Below the pieces are notes generated by a model. The model searched no databases and had not been told where the DNA came from. It saw nothing but the letters and a program-made list of their open reading frames with translations. Shown here piece by piece: positions 37,881 to 49,900 of a stretch of DNA of 64,000 nt; positions within the stretch are counted from its first letter, which is position 1; each line of letters starts with the position of its first letter. Origin of the DNA: Colius striatus (lineage: Eukaryota; Chordata; Aves; Coliiformes; Coliidae); the NCBI RefSeq assembly GCF_028858725.1, contig NC_084769.1:6573501-6637500 (forward strand). The letters run 5' to 3'. The position numbers and the translations under genes were made by a program.

Positions 37881-38360
37881 CTGTCTCTTCTTTACACGAG
37901 AGCGGGAGGTCGACGGCGGCTGCCTGAAGGACGCTTCTCCCGCGGCAAGGCCGGGCTCTGGCCCCGAGGGCCGCCGTTCCCCTCCAGGCAGGGCGGCGGG
38001 GGCGGTGGGCGGCCGCGGGGGGAGGAGGGGCAGCCGCGCCTGCCACCTTGCCGGGGAGGGCCGGGCCGCCCCGCCCGGGGCAGCGGGGGTCTCCGCAGCG
38101 CCCGGCGGGGACGCGCCGCCTCCCTGCCCGTCCACCCCCCCGCAAGGGTTCTCCTCAACTTCGTCCCGACGGGGCGGCTCCTCCGCCCCGGCAGCACCAT
38201 GGCAGGCGGCGCGGCGGCGGGCTGCGGCTGTCGTCATACCGCCGGGCCCCCGGTCGGCTGCGGGCTGTGAGGGGTCCCCGCTCTGCCCCGCGTGGGGACT
38301 CCGGCCGCCCGGCCCGGCAGCGCCGCCGCCGCCGCCTTCTTCCCACGTTCCGCTCGCCAT
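37881..38360 (-). CDS. Competing minus-strand first-exon candidate (160 codons)
   Basis: On the minus strand the ATG at 38,360 sits in an ideal Kozak context (GCGGCCATGG). An open frame runs 160 codons, starting MASGTWEEGGGGGAAG and reaching RSRVKKRQ, where a good donor CAG/GTGAAG occurs (GT at 37,880-37,879), phase 0. The product is rich in Gly, Ala, Pro and Arg with no recognisable domain. In island DNA such frames arise by composition alone, so the support is only start context plus donor. If real, it would be an antisense or divergent transcript overlapping the plus-strand candidate. Confidence 0.25.
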
Positions 38361-38442
38361 GGCCGCCCGCGGAGCCGAGCGGTGCGGCGCGGAGCGGAGC
38401 GGCAGTGCCGGGGTCTCGCCGCTGCCTGCCAGCGCCCCGTGA
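38359..38442 (+). other. Candidate upstream ORF 1 (27 codons)
   Basis: Starts at an ATG in very strong context (TCGCCATGG) and ends at TGA 38,440-38,442. The peptide begins MAARGAERCGAERSG and is not recognised. It lies 122 nt before the candidate main start at 38,564. If transcription begins upstream of 38,359, ribosomes would meet it first, which would reduce translation of the main frame. The CCATGG at its start is a palindrome, so the opposite strand also has a start codon here. Confidence 0.35.
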
Positions 38443-38514
38443 GGGGGGACAAGCGGGGCGGTGTGTCCCTGCGCTCAGTCCTGCCCCCCCCCCCCCGCCC
38501 TCCCCGGAGCGGAG

Positions 38515-38550
38515 ATGTGCGAGACCCGCGCGAGGGGAGTCGTCTCCTAG
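38515..38550 (+). other. Candidate upstream ORF 2 (11 codons)
   Basis: ATG at 38,515 followed by ten codons and TAG at 38,548-38,550 (peptide MCETRARGVVS). The stop is 13 nt before the candidate main ATG at 38,564, a spacing too short for efficient reinitiation, so the ORF would be inhibitory if its weaker start were used. Confidence 0.35.
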
Positions 38551-38563
38551 ACCGCCAGCCAGG

Positions 38564-38617
38564 ATGGTGCACCTGCAGCCCCTGCCCCTCGTCGTGGTCC
38601 AGGGCGTCCTCCAGCTC
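38564..38617 (+). CDS. Candidate first coding exon, secretory or membrane protein (unrecognised)
   Basis: The ATG at 38,564 has A at -3 and G at +4 (CCAGGATGG), a strong Kozak context. It opens MVHLQPLPLVVVQGVLQL and then meets a perfect GTAAGT donor at 38,618; the exon-side bases CTC are not the usual CAG. The coding part is 54 nt (18 codons), so the intron would be phase 0. The hydrophobic stretch LPLVVVQGVLQL looks like the start of a signal peptide or membrane anchor that would be completed in the next exon. The frame is open far upstream (to 38,048), but that is a consequence of GC-rich island sequence and not evidence of a longer protein. I do not recognise the family. I could not identify exon 2; acceptor-like sites at 40,031 and 42,015 are followed by in-frame stops within 16-22 codons. 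The minus-strand alternative below is a real competitor. Confidence 0.4.
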
Positions 38618-41600
38618 GTAAGTCTCCTTCCCCGCGCCCCCCCGGCCCCCCGCCGCAAGACTTCGGGGGCATCGGCGTCCTTCCCGCCGGGCAGGGCGGC
38701 AGCGCGGGGTTTGCTCTGGAGGCAGAGGCAGGGCTGGCGCCCAGCAGCCCGCCCCGCACTCGCGAGCAGCTTCCGCAGACCCGCTCCTATTTCAATTTCT
38801 TTTTCTTTGAATTTTCTTTCTCTTTTTTTTAAGCGGGACTGCCCTTTTCCGCGCGTTTGCCGGTCGGCGGGCTTGTTGGGGATGGCGGGTGCTGGAGCAA
38901 AGCGCGGCCCCGGGGGCGGGGGATGAAGCCGGGATGCGCCGGGGGCCGCGGCGGAGCCGGGTACCGCGGGCGGGTGCGGGTACCACCCGAAACTGTCCGT
39001 TCCTGAAAAGTTTTCTGATGTCCTCAAGTGCCTCATTTCGTGTGCACGACATCACGGGCGGGCAGGTAGAGCCACCTGCGCTTTGAAAGCTCCCCCGTTA
39101 GTTTCGGCTTGCTGAAGCGCACGCAAGGGTTTGTGTTAATTTTTATGAGAAGCTGTCGCACATCCCTGTATGATCCTACGCGGCTCTTTGCATGCAGTGG
39201 GAGGATTTGAGGACTGGCAAGGTGGAATGTCAAAACTCAAAGCTATGGAAGGGAGGGAAGCAAAGAGAGGTGCGGCTGCAGACAGGTCCGCGACGGTACA
39301 ACTTCACCCAGAGCCTGCAGATTGCCTGGTTTGAGAGGCACCGATAGTAGAAAACAAATGGTCTCATTAATCTTGTTAATATGGCGGGAGAGGTGAAAAA
39401 GAGGAAAATTGCGTTTGCAAGAGAGTTTGGCGGTCATCACTTAAATCAGTATCATTACAGTGTTATCTTGAAATTATTTGGAAGGGAGTTTTGTATTTAC
39501 TCCCATGATTACCTCTGATTCGAGCTGCAAAAGTTATGGCTCTCTACCCCCGCCGCCTTGTATCTGAAAGTTTGTCACTGTGGTCAATAGGGAGTGTGTA
39601 ATAAACCTTGAAGGGATTAAACACCCTCCTTAAGAACTGGAGTCTAATATTACAGCGTGAGTTGATTGATTAGTTTTTGAGGAAGCTTATGTCAAATTCT
39701 AATCCGGTTTTGGATTGTGTTTGTCGTGTAATGTTTTTTGCTCCAGCACTTTATCATAGCACTGAAGTAGCGAGCTGCAGTCCTGCGATAAGACACACAT
39801 TTCTTTCACACTCCTATCCTTTTGGACAAGAAAAGGCTGTTTACATTCTTCACAGTCTCGCAGCCCAGTTTCCAGCTAAACAACGCGCAGGGATGCAAGA
39901 TGGGAAAGGAAAGCAGTAAATGGATTACAAAGTTCCTAAGCAGAAGGGAACTAAACCAAAACGCCCTTTCTTCACACCTACAGCCTCTCACCCACTTCCC
40001 AAACTCCCTTTCCTTTTTCTTTTTTTAAACAGATATCAAAGGGATTGATTGAAACCTGTATCAACAGGGATCGGGTTTGTTACACAATGTTTTATGGATG
40101 ATGTTGGGAAGTTGCTTGCTGTGGTTTTGCAAGCCTTGAGTGAAGGCTAACTGAAGAAGCAAAGTTGCTACCTTGAATCAAACAAAAATCATGCATAGTC
40201 AGTGCAGGCTTGCAGGTGGAAGTGACAGCTCACCCAGGAGTATTTCTATTTTCCACGTTCTTTATATACAAATCAGCAAAGTTTTGGAGTCAATTAGCCT
40301 TTACATAAATTAGTGTAAGTAATAAAGCAGAATGAGAATGTGTGAGATTTTTGAGGCATTTGGGGTATACCTTTCAGTGCTAGTCTGATACTGAAAAATT
40401 GTGTAAATACATTCTGGCATACTATCACTGACACATCTGGTTAAAGTTACTGCTCTAAATCGAATTGAGAAATATTTGATGCCAGTGGTCATGTGTTGAA
40501 TACAAGTGTCTGCTATTCTCTGTTCTCTGGCCAGTACTTGGAGGGACTGGTGGCTTCCTGGAACATAATTAGCAGTTTTAGGAAGGCAGGCACTGGGGGG
40601 TACTAATTCTTGGCTTTTTTCTCTTTCAACTCAAGATAAATGTGGTTATTATGGATACAACACTAAAGGCTCAGCATTTCACCCAAGAAACAAACCATTG
40701 TGGGTTTGAGTGTTGCAACACAGCAGCATTCTAGTACCCCAGAGATGCTGCCATCAAACCCTTCCTCATGGTGCAATCTTAAGGTTTTATGCAATCAGAG
40801 GGATTAAAATGCAAAGCACTTTGGCACAATATTTTAGTGAAGGTCGATGTCCTTTTTAAAACATCAGATTGAACTTCAAACATTCACTTGGCTTTCACAT
40901 AGCAAAGTGTGGTCTCGACTTGCCTACTTCTTAAAGATGCGTAAATGTGGGATAAAAATGTGTAGAACTTCACAGATGCGAGGGGATGCTAAAGACTGTG
41001 GCAATCTGAATTCCTGAATGCAGTGTTAGCTAGGTGGTTGGTTGTGTGCTGTCCCTAATATTCAATCAGAAGATCATGTTTAGTACTCGATAGAGTATGG
41101 ATGCATTTGTTTAGCGTGCTCTTGGTTTGTTATTTGATTAACAGACTGGGTACCAGTATTTGTGCAGTATGAACATATATATATTTCTTAAACTACTTGG
41201 CATATGTGGGTATTTTAGACAATAAGGAAGCCTGCTGTTGAGTCAGGTTAAGGTGTTAACTTGCTTCACATAAAAAATGCATTCATATAAACGCAGTCAG
41301 GTTTACCTTATATTGTCAATAGAGATCAAAACAATAATTGGCAATGCACAGGCAGTATGTCTGGGCTGTGACTGATAAGAAGACCAAAAATTGTTGTATT
41401 GTGTTGTCATTAGCAGGTACTGTTGCTTTACTGTTAATTTTCAGTCAGCTTTTTCAGTGGTCATAGAATTGCTGAATGCCCTGTTAGTTACCTCATTGTA
41501 AATAATGGAGTTCTACGTGTTGGAGACTGAAAAGACTGATGTATTAGGATTATATGGTTTGTACTATGCCTGATAGTGTTTCATCAAGTTATTTTTAAAT

Positions 41601-44600
41601 GCCCTAAATGTAGAGATGCTGCTGTTATTTCCCTGGGAGTATTACTTGTCATTTTAAAGAAATCTTGTTTCAAAAAGTTAAATGTTGTCAGTATACAGTA
41701 TTTTCTTCTGATGTTATTAATTTGAACCTTTAAAAGCTCGTGTTTCATAGCTTTGCTTAAAATAGCTTATATGGGGTCTTCAGAATGTGTGACATTTCAC
41801 TCTTTCAGAGAGGAAGAGGAAAAAAGCATAAGGGCTGTACATAGCTTCGGAATCAAGAAGCAGAGTTTGCTTTAGCTATAGATAGCTCATATAGCCACAA
41901 CTTTGCCCTTGTCTTGGCAAGGTATCATTACAGGTAAACACTCAAAGACAGGACCTGTGGGTGTGTAGGGTAACTGAACACCTTAACTATTTGTTTATTC
42001 TTTCATCTTTTCAGTCTGAAATTAAGAAAGGGCTACAGCAGCATTTTCTAGTGCCTATGGTTTAACTCAGCATTCCTATCAAGAAGCTCTCGTCTAACAT
42101 TATTATTGGGCAGAGTTGTCACGGTGTTAGAAACCTAGGAATCAATTCTTTTGCACACCTTTAAAAGCAGGGTTTTTTTTCCTAGTAGTGTTTCTATAAA
42201 TGAAAAATAATTATTAAAAACCCCAAAGTATGTTAGTTGAAGGGTTTTTTTACTCTCCACCAAGGCTACAGAGTAGCATTTGATATGAGTGAAATTCAGT
42301 AACAGATTTTGTTTGTCTTGGACTTTTCAAGGGCAGAAATTTTTACCTGTAATGAAAAACAATTTGTCAGGCAATTGAGACAAAATTTTTACAGTTTTTT
42401 TTTTTTATAAACAGAGTGTAACAACTTGATCTGAAAAGAACACTTATAACTGCTGTAGTACAAGCCGTTGCTTCATTCACAGGAATAGCTTGAAAACTGA
42501 GATCAAGCTGCATTTCCATTTAAAATGTGTATGCCACGTGAGGCATTGAAAACACAAAAGTATGTTCCTCCTGGCTACTTTAATTTTGTCTCCATAGACT
42601 TGCAAAAGTGGTCTGCATAACCTGCCCTCGTGGTGAGAATCGGAAACAAGCACCATGCAAAACTCTTAACTCTGTTTCGGAAAGGTAAACGCTTCCCTCC
42701 GGTCATCTCGAAGCAGGCAGATGAAATTCCATGCCCCTTCATTTCAAGGAGATTTTTCTCATGAAATATATGGGGCCCAACGTTTCATTTGGTTTGGTTT
42801 TGATTTTTTCCTCGATGCTCTAGGCGTTGTGAGCCTACGTCTCATTCTCACGGAATAAGGTAATATAAGTAACCCAAGGAACGCAGGCAGTTTGAAGTCA
42901 AAGACAGCTCAACAAATGCTGGTTTCAGCAGCTTGGGAGTTTATTACCCTGAATGGAGAGTTATGTCTTCAGGAAGATGGGGCTAGGTGTAGTTTACATA
43001 GGAGGCTAACATGCAACGCTAAACTCAACTTGTCCTTACGTCACATCTTTTGACCTAGTTCCGTGCAATTGGTGACTGGTATTTTCCAGTGTAATTTGTA
43101 GGGGCATAGAAAGGCTATAGATCCTACTTAAAATCTATACAGCAAGTCTGTTTGACTGATGTACAGTAGACTGCAAGATACCCCAGGCTTTCCTAGCACA
43201 GGGCACATAAAATCCAAGTCTCAGTCTTTCCATCTGCAACGTGGAAAGTACTTTTTCTGCCATTGTAAAGCACTTTGAGAGCTCCGTGTCAGAGATGTGC
43301 TGTATGTACTTATTGCCCATGGAGCAGTATAATCATCAGGGAAGCAAAATAGAAAGATCAGTGGAGTCCAAACACTAAATAGGGATGCACTGATCAGTCC
43401 CACCTTTATGTTTTTCTTCTTGAACCTTGGTTTCTGCAAGAAGAGAACTCAAGCATGGGAGTCAAAAGGGAGCAGCAGGAACCACTTGCTGGTCTGGACA
43501 TTCAGGGCATCAGTGAGGTGCAGCTTTGCTCTAGGGGCACCAAATTCCTTCTATACTGTTGGAAATGTTATCCTTAATCCACACTTCACAAACAAAAGTG
43601 AGAGGCAATGCTCAGCATGGTATGGCACGGGAAATGAGCACTGAGCTGCAATTGTCACGGGGTTTGTAGCCTGTGACCTGTGGGTGAGGTGATAACCTGT
43701 GTCTCAAGTAGTGAATAAGACACGCAATACTTGGTAAACATCAGTGCTAGTCTATGCTGAATGGCTTTAAGACAAATGCTGTACTTCCATAGGTGTGGGC
43801 TGCGTCTTCATCAGAAACAGAGCGAGGTGTTCTGGTGCTCAGGGAAGGCTGTCACTGTGAGTCTTTGACGTGCACTTGTCAGTGTATCAAAACCAAATGC
43901 AGCAAGGAAAATAGAATGTTTTGCCTTCATCACAAATGGCTGTGGTAAGTGGCTGTTTAAAAGCATGTGTGCTCCACGGGACAGTGCAATTGCTCTATTA
44001 ACCTGACTTCTAGTCCTGTTTCTTTTTTGCCCACCTCTGTAACTCACCACTTTGCTATACCCGTCAAAGCAAAAATACCACCCTTGAAATTTATACTAGT
44101 TCAAAACTTGCAGAAGTGAAAAAGAGGAAAGTGGAAGCTCCATTCACATGGCTACTATAAATTCATCCTGAATGTGATTTCCAAACATTCTCTTTTGGGG
44201 CAGCTTTGGCCTTTCACTTGAAATCTGACACATACCTGTGGGTATTTCCCCAACCCTGTTCATTGTTCCCATGCCATTTTCATTCTGTCAGTGTCCCACT
44301 GCCTAGCTGTTGTTTATGTAGTTTGTTTAGGTGGTTAAAAAAATCAATCAGTTAAAGCAAATAATGGATGCACCTGCTAGGTAGGTTCTGCTTCCAGCAG
44401 AGCACCACTACTGTTAAGTAAGTCTACAAGTACCATGTTTCACTGTCTCTGAGTCCTTTTTCCCCCCAATGTAGCACTTTTCACACCTGCAGGTTTTCTC
44501 TGTCTATATTCATACGATTAACCAGTTGATCCCTTGTGGCTCATGCTTCAGAAACTACTGCTGTACTGTTGTGGCACTGAAAATGTGCCAGCATGCCTGC

Positions 44601-45674
44601 GGAGTCATGCAACAAGGTCGTGCTTGCACCTCAAGTCACACACTTGGGATACTCCCCGCATGAAATGAGCTGATGGAGGAGCCTCCACAGAAGGCTGCAG
44701 CTCGGGAGTCTGCACCTTGCAGCACGACTCCTCTCAGCACAGACCACAGGCTGGAGCTCTGACTTTCACCTGCTTCCAGATTCCACCTAGGAGGCATTTG
44801 AGATGCTGGAAAAGCTGTGGGTCCTGTGCAGAAATACGGGAGTTATCAGCACTCTGCCAGGTGAGCGACAGACGGGATGGGGGGCAGGCGGATGAGTTTC
44901 TGGATGAATCTCAGAAAACCCATGAGGTTTGCAGGCCAGCACTTGATAAAAAACCATCAATCTCCTTGTGGGATGGTTGTTCTGTGGCAGCTGTAAGCTC
45001 AGTTGCAGTTAACAAAGAGGTTATTTTAGGAATGGAAGGACAAAGAAACAAATTAAGAGTGAAGAGGAAATAACTATGAAGATGGGTCCGCAGTTAAGAC
45101 TTAAATAGTTTTGTCTTTGCAGCAGAGATTTCAATGCTGGTGGAATGCTTTGCTCTCCCTGGAATGGCAGCACTTACTGGAAATACAGAATCTGAACGAC
45201 TTGACTGTAATTTAAGGTAGAATTAAAGAGCTGTAAGAGCTGTAGTTCTTGAGACAGGCTTTCTCATTGTTCCAAACGATTGGTAGTAATAGAAGCTATT
45301 ATTAGCAGGGAAGTGAAAATGCAAGAATAGGGAGAAATAAAAAATAAAACTAAGAATCTAATGTCTCTCAAACTAGTCTTTATGCACATTGAGACCAGTT
45401 ATGGTTATTATGTCATTACAGTGCAGAGTTGAGGCTACTTTGAACGCCCTAATTCTGCTTCTCCAGATCCAGCGTGTTTGGTTTATGACCAGTTGAGAAT
45501 TTCCTGATTTTATAATACTTGTTTTTGGTGATGGCCAGGTATTTCTAAAACCATGAATCATCAGTACACACACAACCTTAATTTTATCTTACTGTAGCCA
45601 TTACCTAGGGAAAAAAATGTGCACAGAAGCACTTCTATATTTGTTCTGTTATTATGTAGATTTAAGTGCTTTTT

Positions 45675-45956
45675 ATGGCTCTGATGGAGAAGGAGCTCGC
45701 TGTGCTCAAGGCTGACCTGAAGAAAAAAAGAACTGAGACTTTGCTGAAGGAGTAAAAGGTGGATATGAGAAAGAGGAAGATGATGGAAATAAAACAGCTT
45801 GGTATGGGTGGGTGTAGTGAGCCTGAGCAGCTACTGCAGGAGGAGAGAGACCGACAGACCAACAGTAACAAGGAGTGTTCTGACAGTAACACACGGTTCT
45901 GCAGTGTGAGGCCATTGAAACATCATTTCTGTTGTTATTCTTCCCACTGGAGATAG
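45675..45956 (+). pseudogene. Coiled-coil-like coding relic with one in-frame stop
   Basis: From the ATG at 45,675 a single frame continues to 45,956 with only one internal stop (TAA 45,753-45,755). The first half is strongly Lys/Glu/Leu-rich: MEKELAVLKADLKKKRTETL before the stop and VDMRKRKMMEIKQLG after it, with leucine/methionine spacing that suits a coiled coil. The second half contains EPEQLLQEERDRQTN, also polar and charged. Codon content here differs from the random frames elsewhere. I do not recognise the protein; it may be a decayed exon, a fragment of a processed pseudogene or a transposon-derived C-terminal coil. It could still be chance. Confidence 0.3.
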
Positions 45957-46390
45957 TTTGGAAGTGGGATTTTTCCAACCAGACCCTCAGTAGTGGAAAG
46001 CAAAGAAGGGAGGTTTGAGCTGGTTTAGTCCATCTCTTTGATGGTACAAGAATCAGGTGATTGGCGTGAGCCAGTCTGGGTACTGTCGATTTTTTTGTCC
46101 CATGTAGGATGAAATCAGGGAGGGTAAAATGTGGCACCTACAAGTTTTTTCCCCCCTAAGGCTGCTTGATTCATCTCTCCTTGCAAGCACCTGCTGGTTC
46201 CTCCTGTTGTTCATTACATGTGTTGGGAAAGTTGAAACTGCTGGTGGCCATGGGGCTTAGAGGGTCTTATGGCCAGCAATTTGTTCTCAAGCCTTCAGCT
46301 GTAGCTGTTACTAGTGACAGTGTTCCTCCACCTTGGAAGAAGAAACCTTCAGAAGGTGTAGTACAGAGATAGGTACATAACAGCAATTTT

Positions 46391-46429
46391 ATAGTACTTT
46401 ATAGCTGGGCTTCATGGTACTTCATAGCC
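46391..46429. repeat. Short two-copy tandem repeat, 23-bp period
   Basis: ATAGTACTTTATAGCT at 46,391-46,406 and ATGGTACTTCATAGCC at 46,414-46,429 are diverged copies 23 bp apart. Confidence 0.6.
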
Positions 46430-46828
46430 ACAATGTGTCACACATGTGCCATCCATTGTGAGGAACCAAAGGAACAAAGGTTGTCTCAACATGACAAAAT
46501 AGAGCTTCATGGCATGTTTCTCAGCATAAAATATAAAAACCTCTCCTCAATGTCTTTACAATATATTTACTATCATTTCAGGACCATGTATAATCTATCC
46601 ACTTCATATATTACAGGGAAGAGGTTGAATTATGATCATGTAGATCTACATGAGCATATGGAAACTCTACTCCTTGGTTCATGTGGCTCAACCCAACTCT
46701 AGTCTGAAAGTCAAATATGGTAGCACAAGTCAGTGCCACTAAATCTTACTGACAGACCAGACTGTCAAAGTTTAAACCTAAATATGTCTAAATAGCCTCC
46801 AGATTTAAATGCAAGAGAAACAACTGTA

Positions 46829-46910
46829 TGACTGTGTAGGTTGTAGGCCTTGCAGACTTGTGTACCCATCATGACTGCTGGTTGTAGGTCTTGTAGACTT
46901 GTGTTTCCAT
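46829..46910. repeat. Two-copy tandem duplication, 41-bp period
   Basis: GGTTGTAGG(C/T)CTTG(C/T)AGACTTGTGT occurs at 46,839 and again at 46,880, with matching flanks (ATGACTG before, CCAT after). Period 41 bp, with a handful of differences between copies. Confidence 0.85.
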
Positions 46911-49900
46911 GTGATATTAGTTCATATTTCATGTGAGAAACTAAATTCCTTATTTCACAAGCCTTTCATGTTTAATTTGGAGCTAATTACAAAGCCTTGC
47001 TCTTGTACTTTATTCTGTTATGGATTATTAGAATATGCTTTTAGTTTGGAGCCTCCTTGGTTTAAAACAAATGAATATCTCTGTAAGATATTCAGAAATA
47101 ATTAAAAAAAAAGAGAAAGTTGGGAAGCAGCATGTTAAATAAAGACGAAACTTCAGTCTTTTTGCTTTTATAAGACTGAAGCAAGAATACCAGCTAAAAG
47201 AGCTGCTGGATCTGATCTTAATTGGCCAGTGACAGGGACATTTTTGGAGTGACATAAGCTGGAGCAAGAGTGGAACAAGGAACAGTTCTCTAGTTTCTTG
47301 AGCAAACAGTGAGCCATGGAGAAGGCTAAACCTGTGTTGTTTTCCACTCATTAAACTAAAGAAATGCTAATCAGCTTTGTGGAAAGATTCATAGTAGATA
47401 ATGTTACTGTCCCTGTGGCACCACTGAAGAGTTATCGGGTGCGTTAGCAGGGACACTGTAAATTAGATGACTGAAACACTTATATGTGACAATCACTCAC
47501 TCAATTGCACCTCCCTTTCCATTTAAAACAGGTCACATTTTGTTCATTGGCTAATTTCAATCCTGTCATTGTTTAAGGCAAGGAAAAGACTGATGGGGTT
47601 GGGACAGATCCTGCGGTACAGCTGCAGTTGTACGCAGGGCTGTGCTTCGTCCTGCCGCTGAGCTGCCGTGTAGTTTACAGTCATTGGATTACTCTCCTAG
47701 TACTGGAAACATCCGTTTTTGAGTTAATTTTGAATCAAGCTGCACAATCGTCTGTGTCGAATGACAAATCCATCAGTCTTCTCTGCACTCCCCAGGCTCG
47801 GCTCTGCTCTCTGCTGTAAGGAAGTTTCAGACCCTCCAGGGAGCTTTCCTAAGCTGCCTCCTGCAGTGAGCTGCCTGCTTGCCACCTCTTTTTCTCCCTC
47901 TCTCCCTGCTCCATCCTCCTAAAGTTTTTTCCAAGCAGAGGATGCTCAGTTCCTTTGAGAGGAGCAGCAGCTTCCTTGCTTTCCTCTTCCTCCTTGAGGA
48001 AGATCCAAAATACATTATCCAGGAGCAGGCAGAAAGACTTCTCTTCCTTTCTAGTGCCCAGCCTCATTTCTTTTTCTTATTTAAAGCAAAACATATTGTA
48101 TTTGTACAGGAAACAAATTAGAGCTGCCTTTCCAGCATCTGGTAGTGGTCCTTAGTTCACCCCTTGCTGACAACTGGCTGTCAACTCTGGTAGCAGATCA
48201 ATCTAAAAGCTTTATCAGCTTTGAGTCCTACATTGCATAATGTGCTTCTGAATGTTTCCATTTTAAATTGTCCATTTTTAACCTCAGTTGTTACAAGGCA
48301 AAATCTGAGGGGATATCCACTATTAAAGCAAAAGACTGGAACATACCTTGCTTTTTTCTTTAAGAGGCAAGATTTACAGAACTGCAGATGCTGCAGGTAC
48401 TGCATCATTTCTCTAAAAAGCACATTTTCCCTCTCTGACTATCCCTATCAAGGTCTTGCAGTGCAAGTGAGCTCTGCTGTGTGAAATCCAGATCAAGACC
48501 AAGAGATGCAACAAACTGCATTTGCATCACATTAGCATTCTGGGGGCACAGAAGGGTTTTTGTTTCTTTATGCTTTCTCTCCTTTCCCCTCGAACACAAA
48601 AGCCCAGGTTTCTCTATTTTTTTCTACAGCAGTTCTGGTGAACTCACAGATGATGTTTTTACCTTAAAGTTCTGAAAAGATAGGAGAGCCCTTCTCATCC
48701 ATCTCAGTCTTCAAGCCTCTTCTTGTTCTCACTGAAACTCAGCATCCAGTTCCTGGCACCTAACTGAAGCTAGCTTAAAATAATGCCAAGGTAGCTGAGT
48801 ATCTTGACAGGAGAAGAAATACGTTGCTGAGGTAGGATCTATTTGATTTAAAATAAATGAAATGCCTCCAAGTGTAAGGATGAAAACACAGGACATACCT
48901 CATACTCTGATCCATTTTATGATATTTGCCCCATAATCCTTTTATTCTATAGGCATGAGCTGTGTGTTATCAGCAGTGGACAGCCTAAAAGTGCTGTGAC
49001 TATGGAACTGAAACTCCACACTTTCTTTAACAAAAAACCTTTTTGTGGGTATTGGATGGGATCTGTTGCTCTGCCTGCTTAGAGTGAAGGTTCAGTGGTA
49101 CTGTTTTTAATACTTAATACTGAACAATAGGGGAAGGACTGAATTTAAAACACTTACCTTTGTATTTATGATGACTAAGAATACTGTTCTGCAGGAACGT
49201 GCTTCCTGGTGAGTTTGCAGTATTCTTTCAATGAACAGCACAGTTATATTTTTGGTTGAATAACAAGATTAATATGGTGGAAAGAAAAGCAAATACAATA
49301 GCTATTGTATCTTTCTTGGGTTTTGATTGATTGGATTGTCTTGTCCAGTTCAGACTAACAGATTTATTTTTAATTGATGTCAGTAAAGCCAGTAACTGTG
49401 AAGGAGATTCAACTTTGCATTCTGTTTAGATATTAAAACTGTAGTTCTGGTAACACAAACCAATAGTCACTGAAATGACTTGTCCCATACCAGTGTTATT
49501 AATGTCCTTCAGTGCATTCTGGGAATAAGAAAACTCTGCTCTGTGAGCAGGTATTAAGAAAGCCTGCTCTACCATGCCTTACATCCTGATTTCTGCCTTA
49601 CCCACTACAACTATGTAATAGAAATCTAATTATCCTTGAGATCACCAGCACTGTCACATCCCACTGAAGTGCACTGAATGGTTGAGCAGTTATTTGAGTG
49701 GGACCAGCATACGGGTGACAGGCAACAGCATCACAGCAAGCTTGTTTTTCTTAGGAAATGGGCTAAGACAGTATTTGAAACAGAAATGATTCTGAAAGCC
49801 AAAACATGCCTGCATCCCAGTGACAAGTTCACCAGGACTTCCTGGGGTGGACACATTTCAGGGGGTTGGTTGGTATTGGATAGACACGTAGAGGCTACAA

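Larger units (their letters stand above)
37600..39070. promoter_or_regulatory. CpG island (promoter)
   Basis: By far the densest CpG and GC region of the window, peaking at about 37,900-38,760 and tapering by 39,070. It contains several GC-box-like GGGCGG motifs (for example 38,912-38,920 and 39,054-39,059), a 13-nt C run at 38,484-38,496 and no obvious TATA box at the peak, the usual form of a broad vertebrate promoter. A 5'-splice-donor-like CAACAG/GTAAGC lies at 37,638 just downstream of a TTTAAATTTA box (37,580-37,589), which could mark an alternative first exon. The flanks for kilobases on both sides are free of recognisable CR1. Confidence 0.85.

Noticed and set aside
38048..39036. Very long open frames on both strands over the CpG island (292-293 codons).
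   Set aside because: Stop codons are rare in GC-rich DNA; the translations are Pro/Arg/Gly/Ala-rich with no domain. Only the short segments tied to Kozak starts and splice donors were kept as candidates.
40010..40100. Strong polypyrimidine-AG acceptor at 40,031, considered as exon 2 of the plus-strand gene.
   Set aside because: In phase 0 the frame hits a stop after 22 codons, no donor follows, and the peptide is not recognised.
41461..41500. TCATAGAATTGCTGAATG, resembling a CR1 3' tail.
   Set aside because: None of the following CR1 blocks is present, so the match is probably coincidental.
44717..45073. A 118-codon plus-strand frame followed by a GTGAGC-like site within it (near 44,860).
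   Set aside because: No recognisable domain, and the donor-like site splits the frame without a supporting acceptor.
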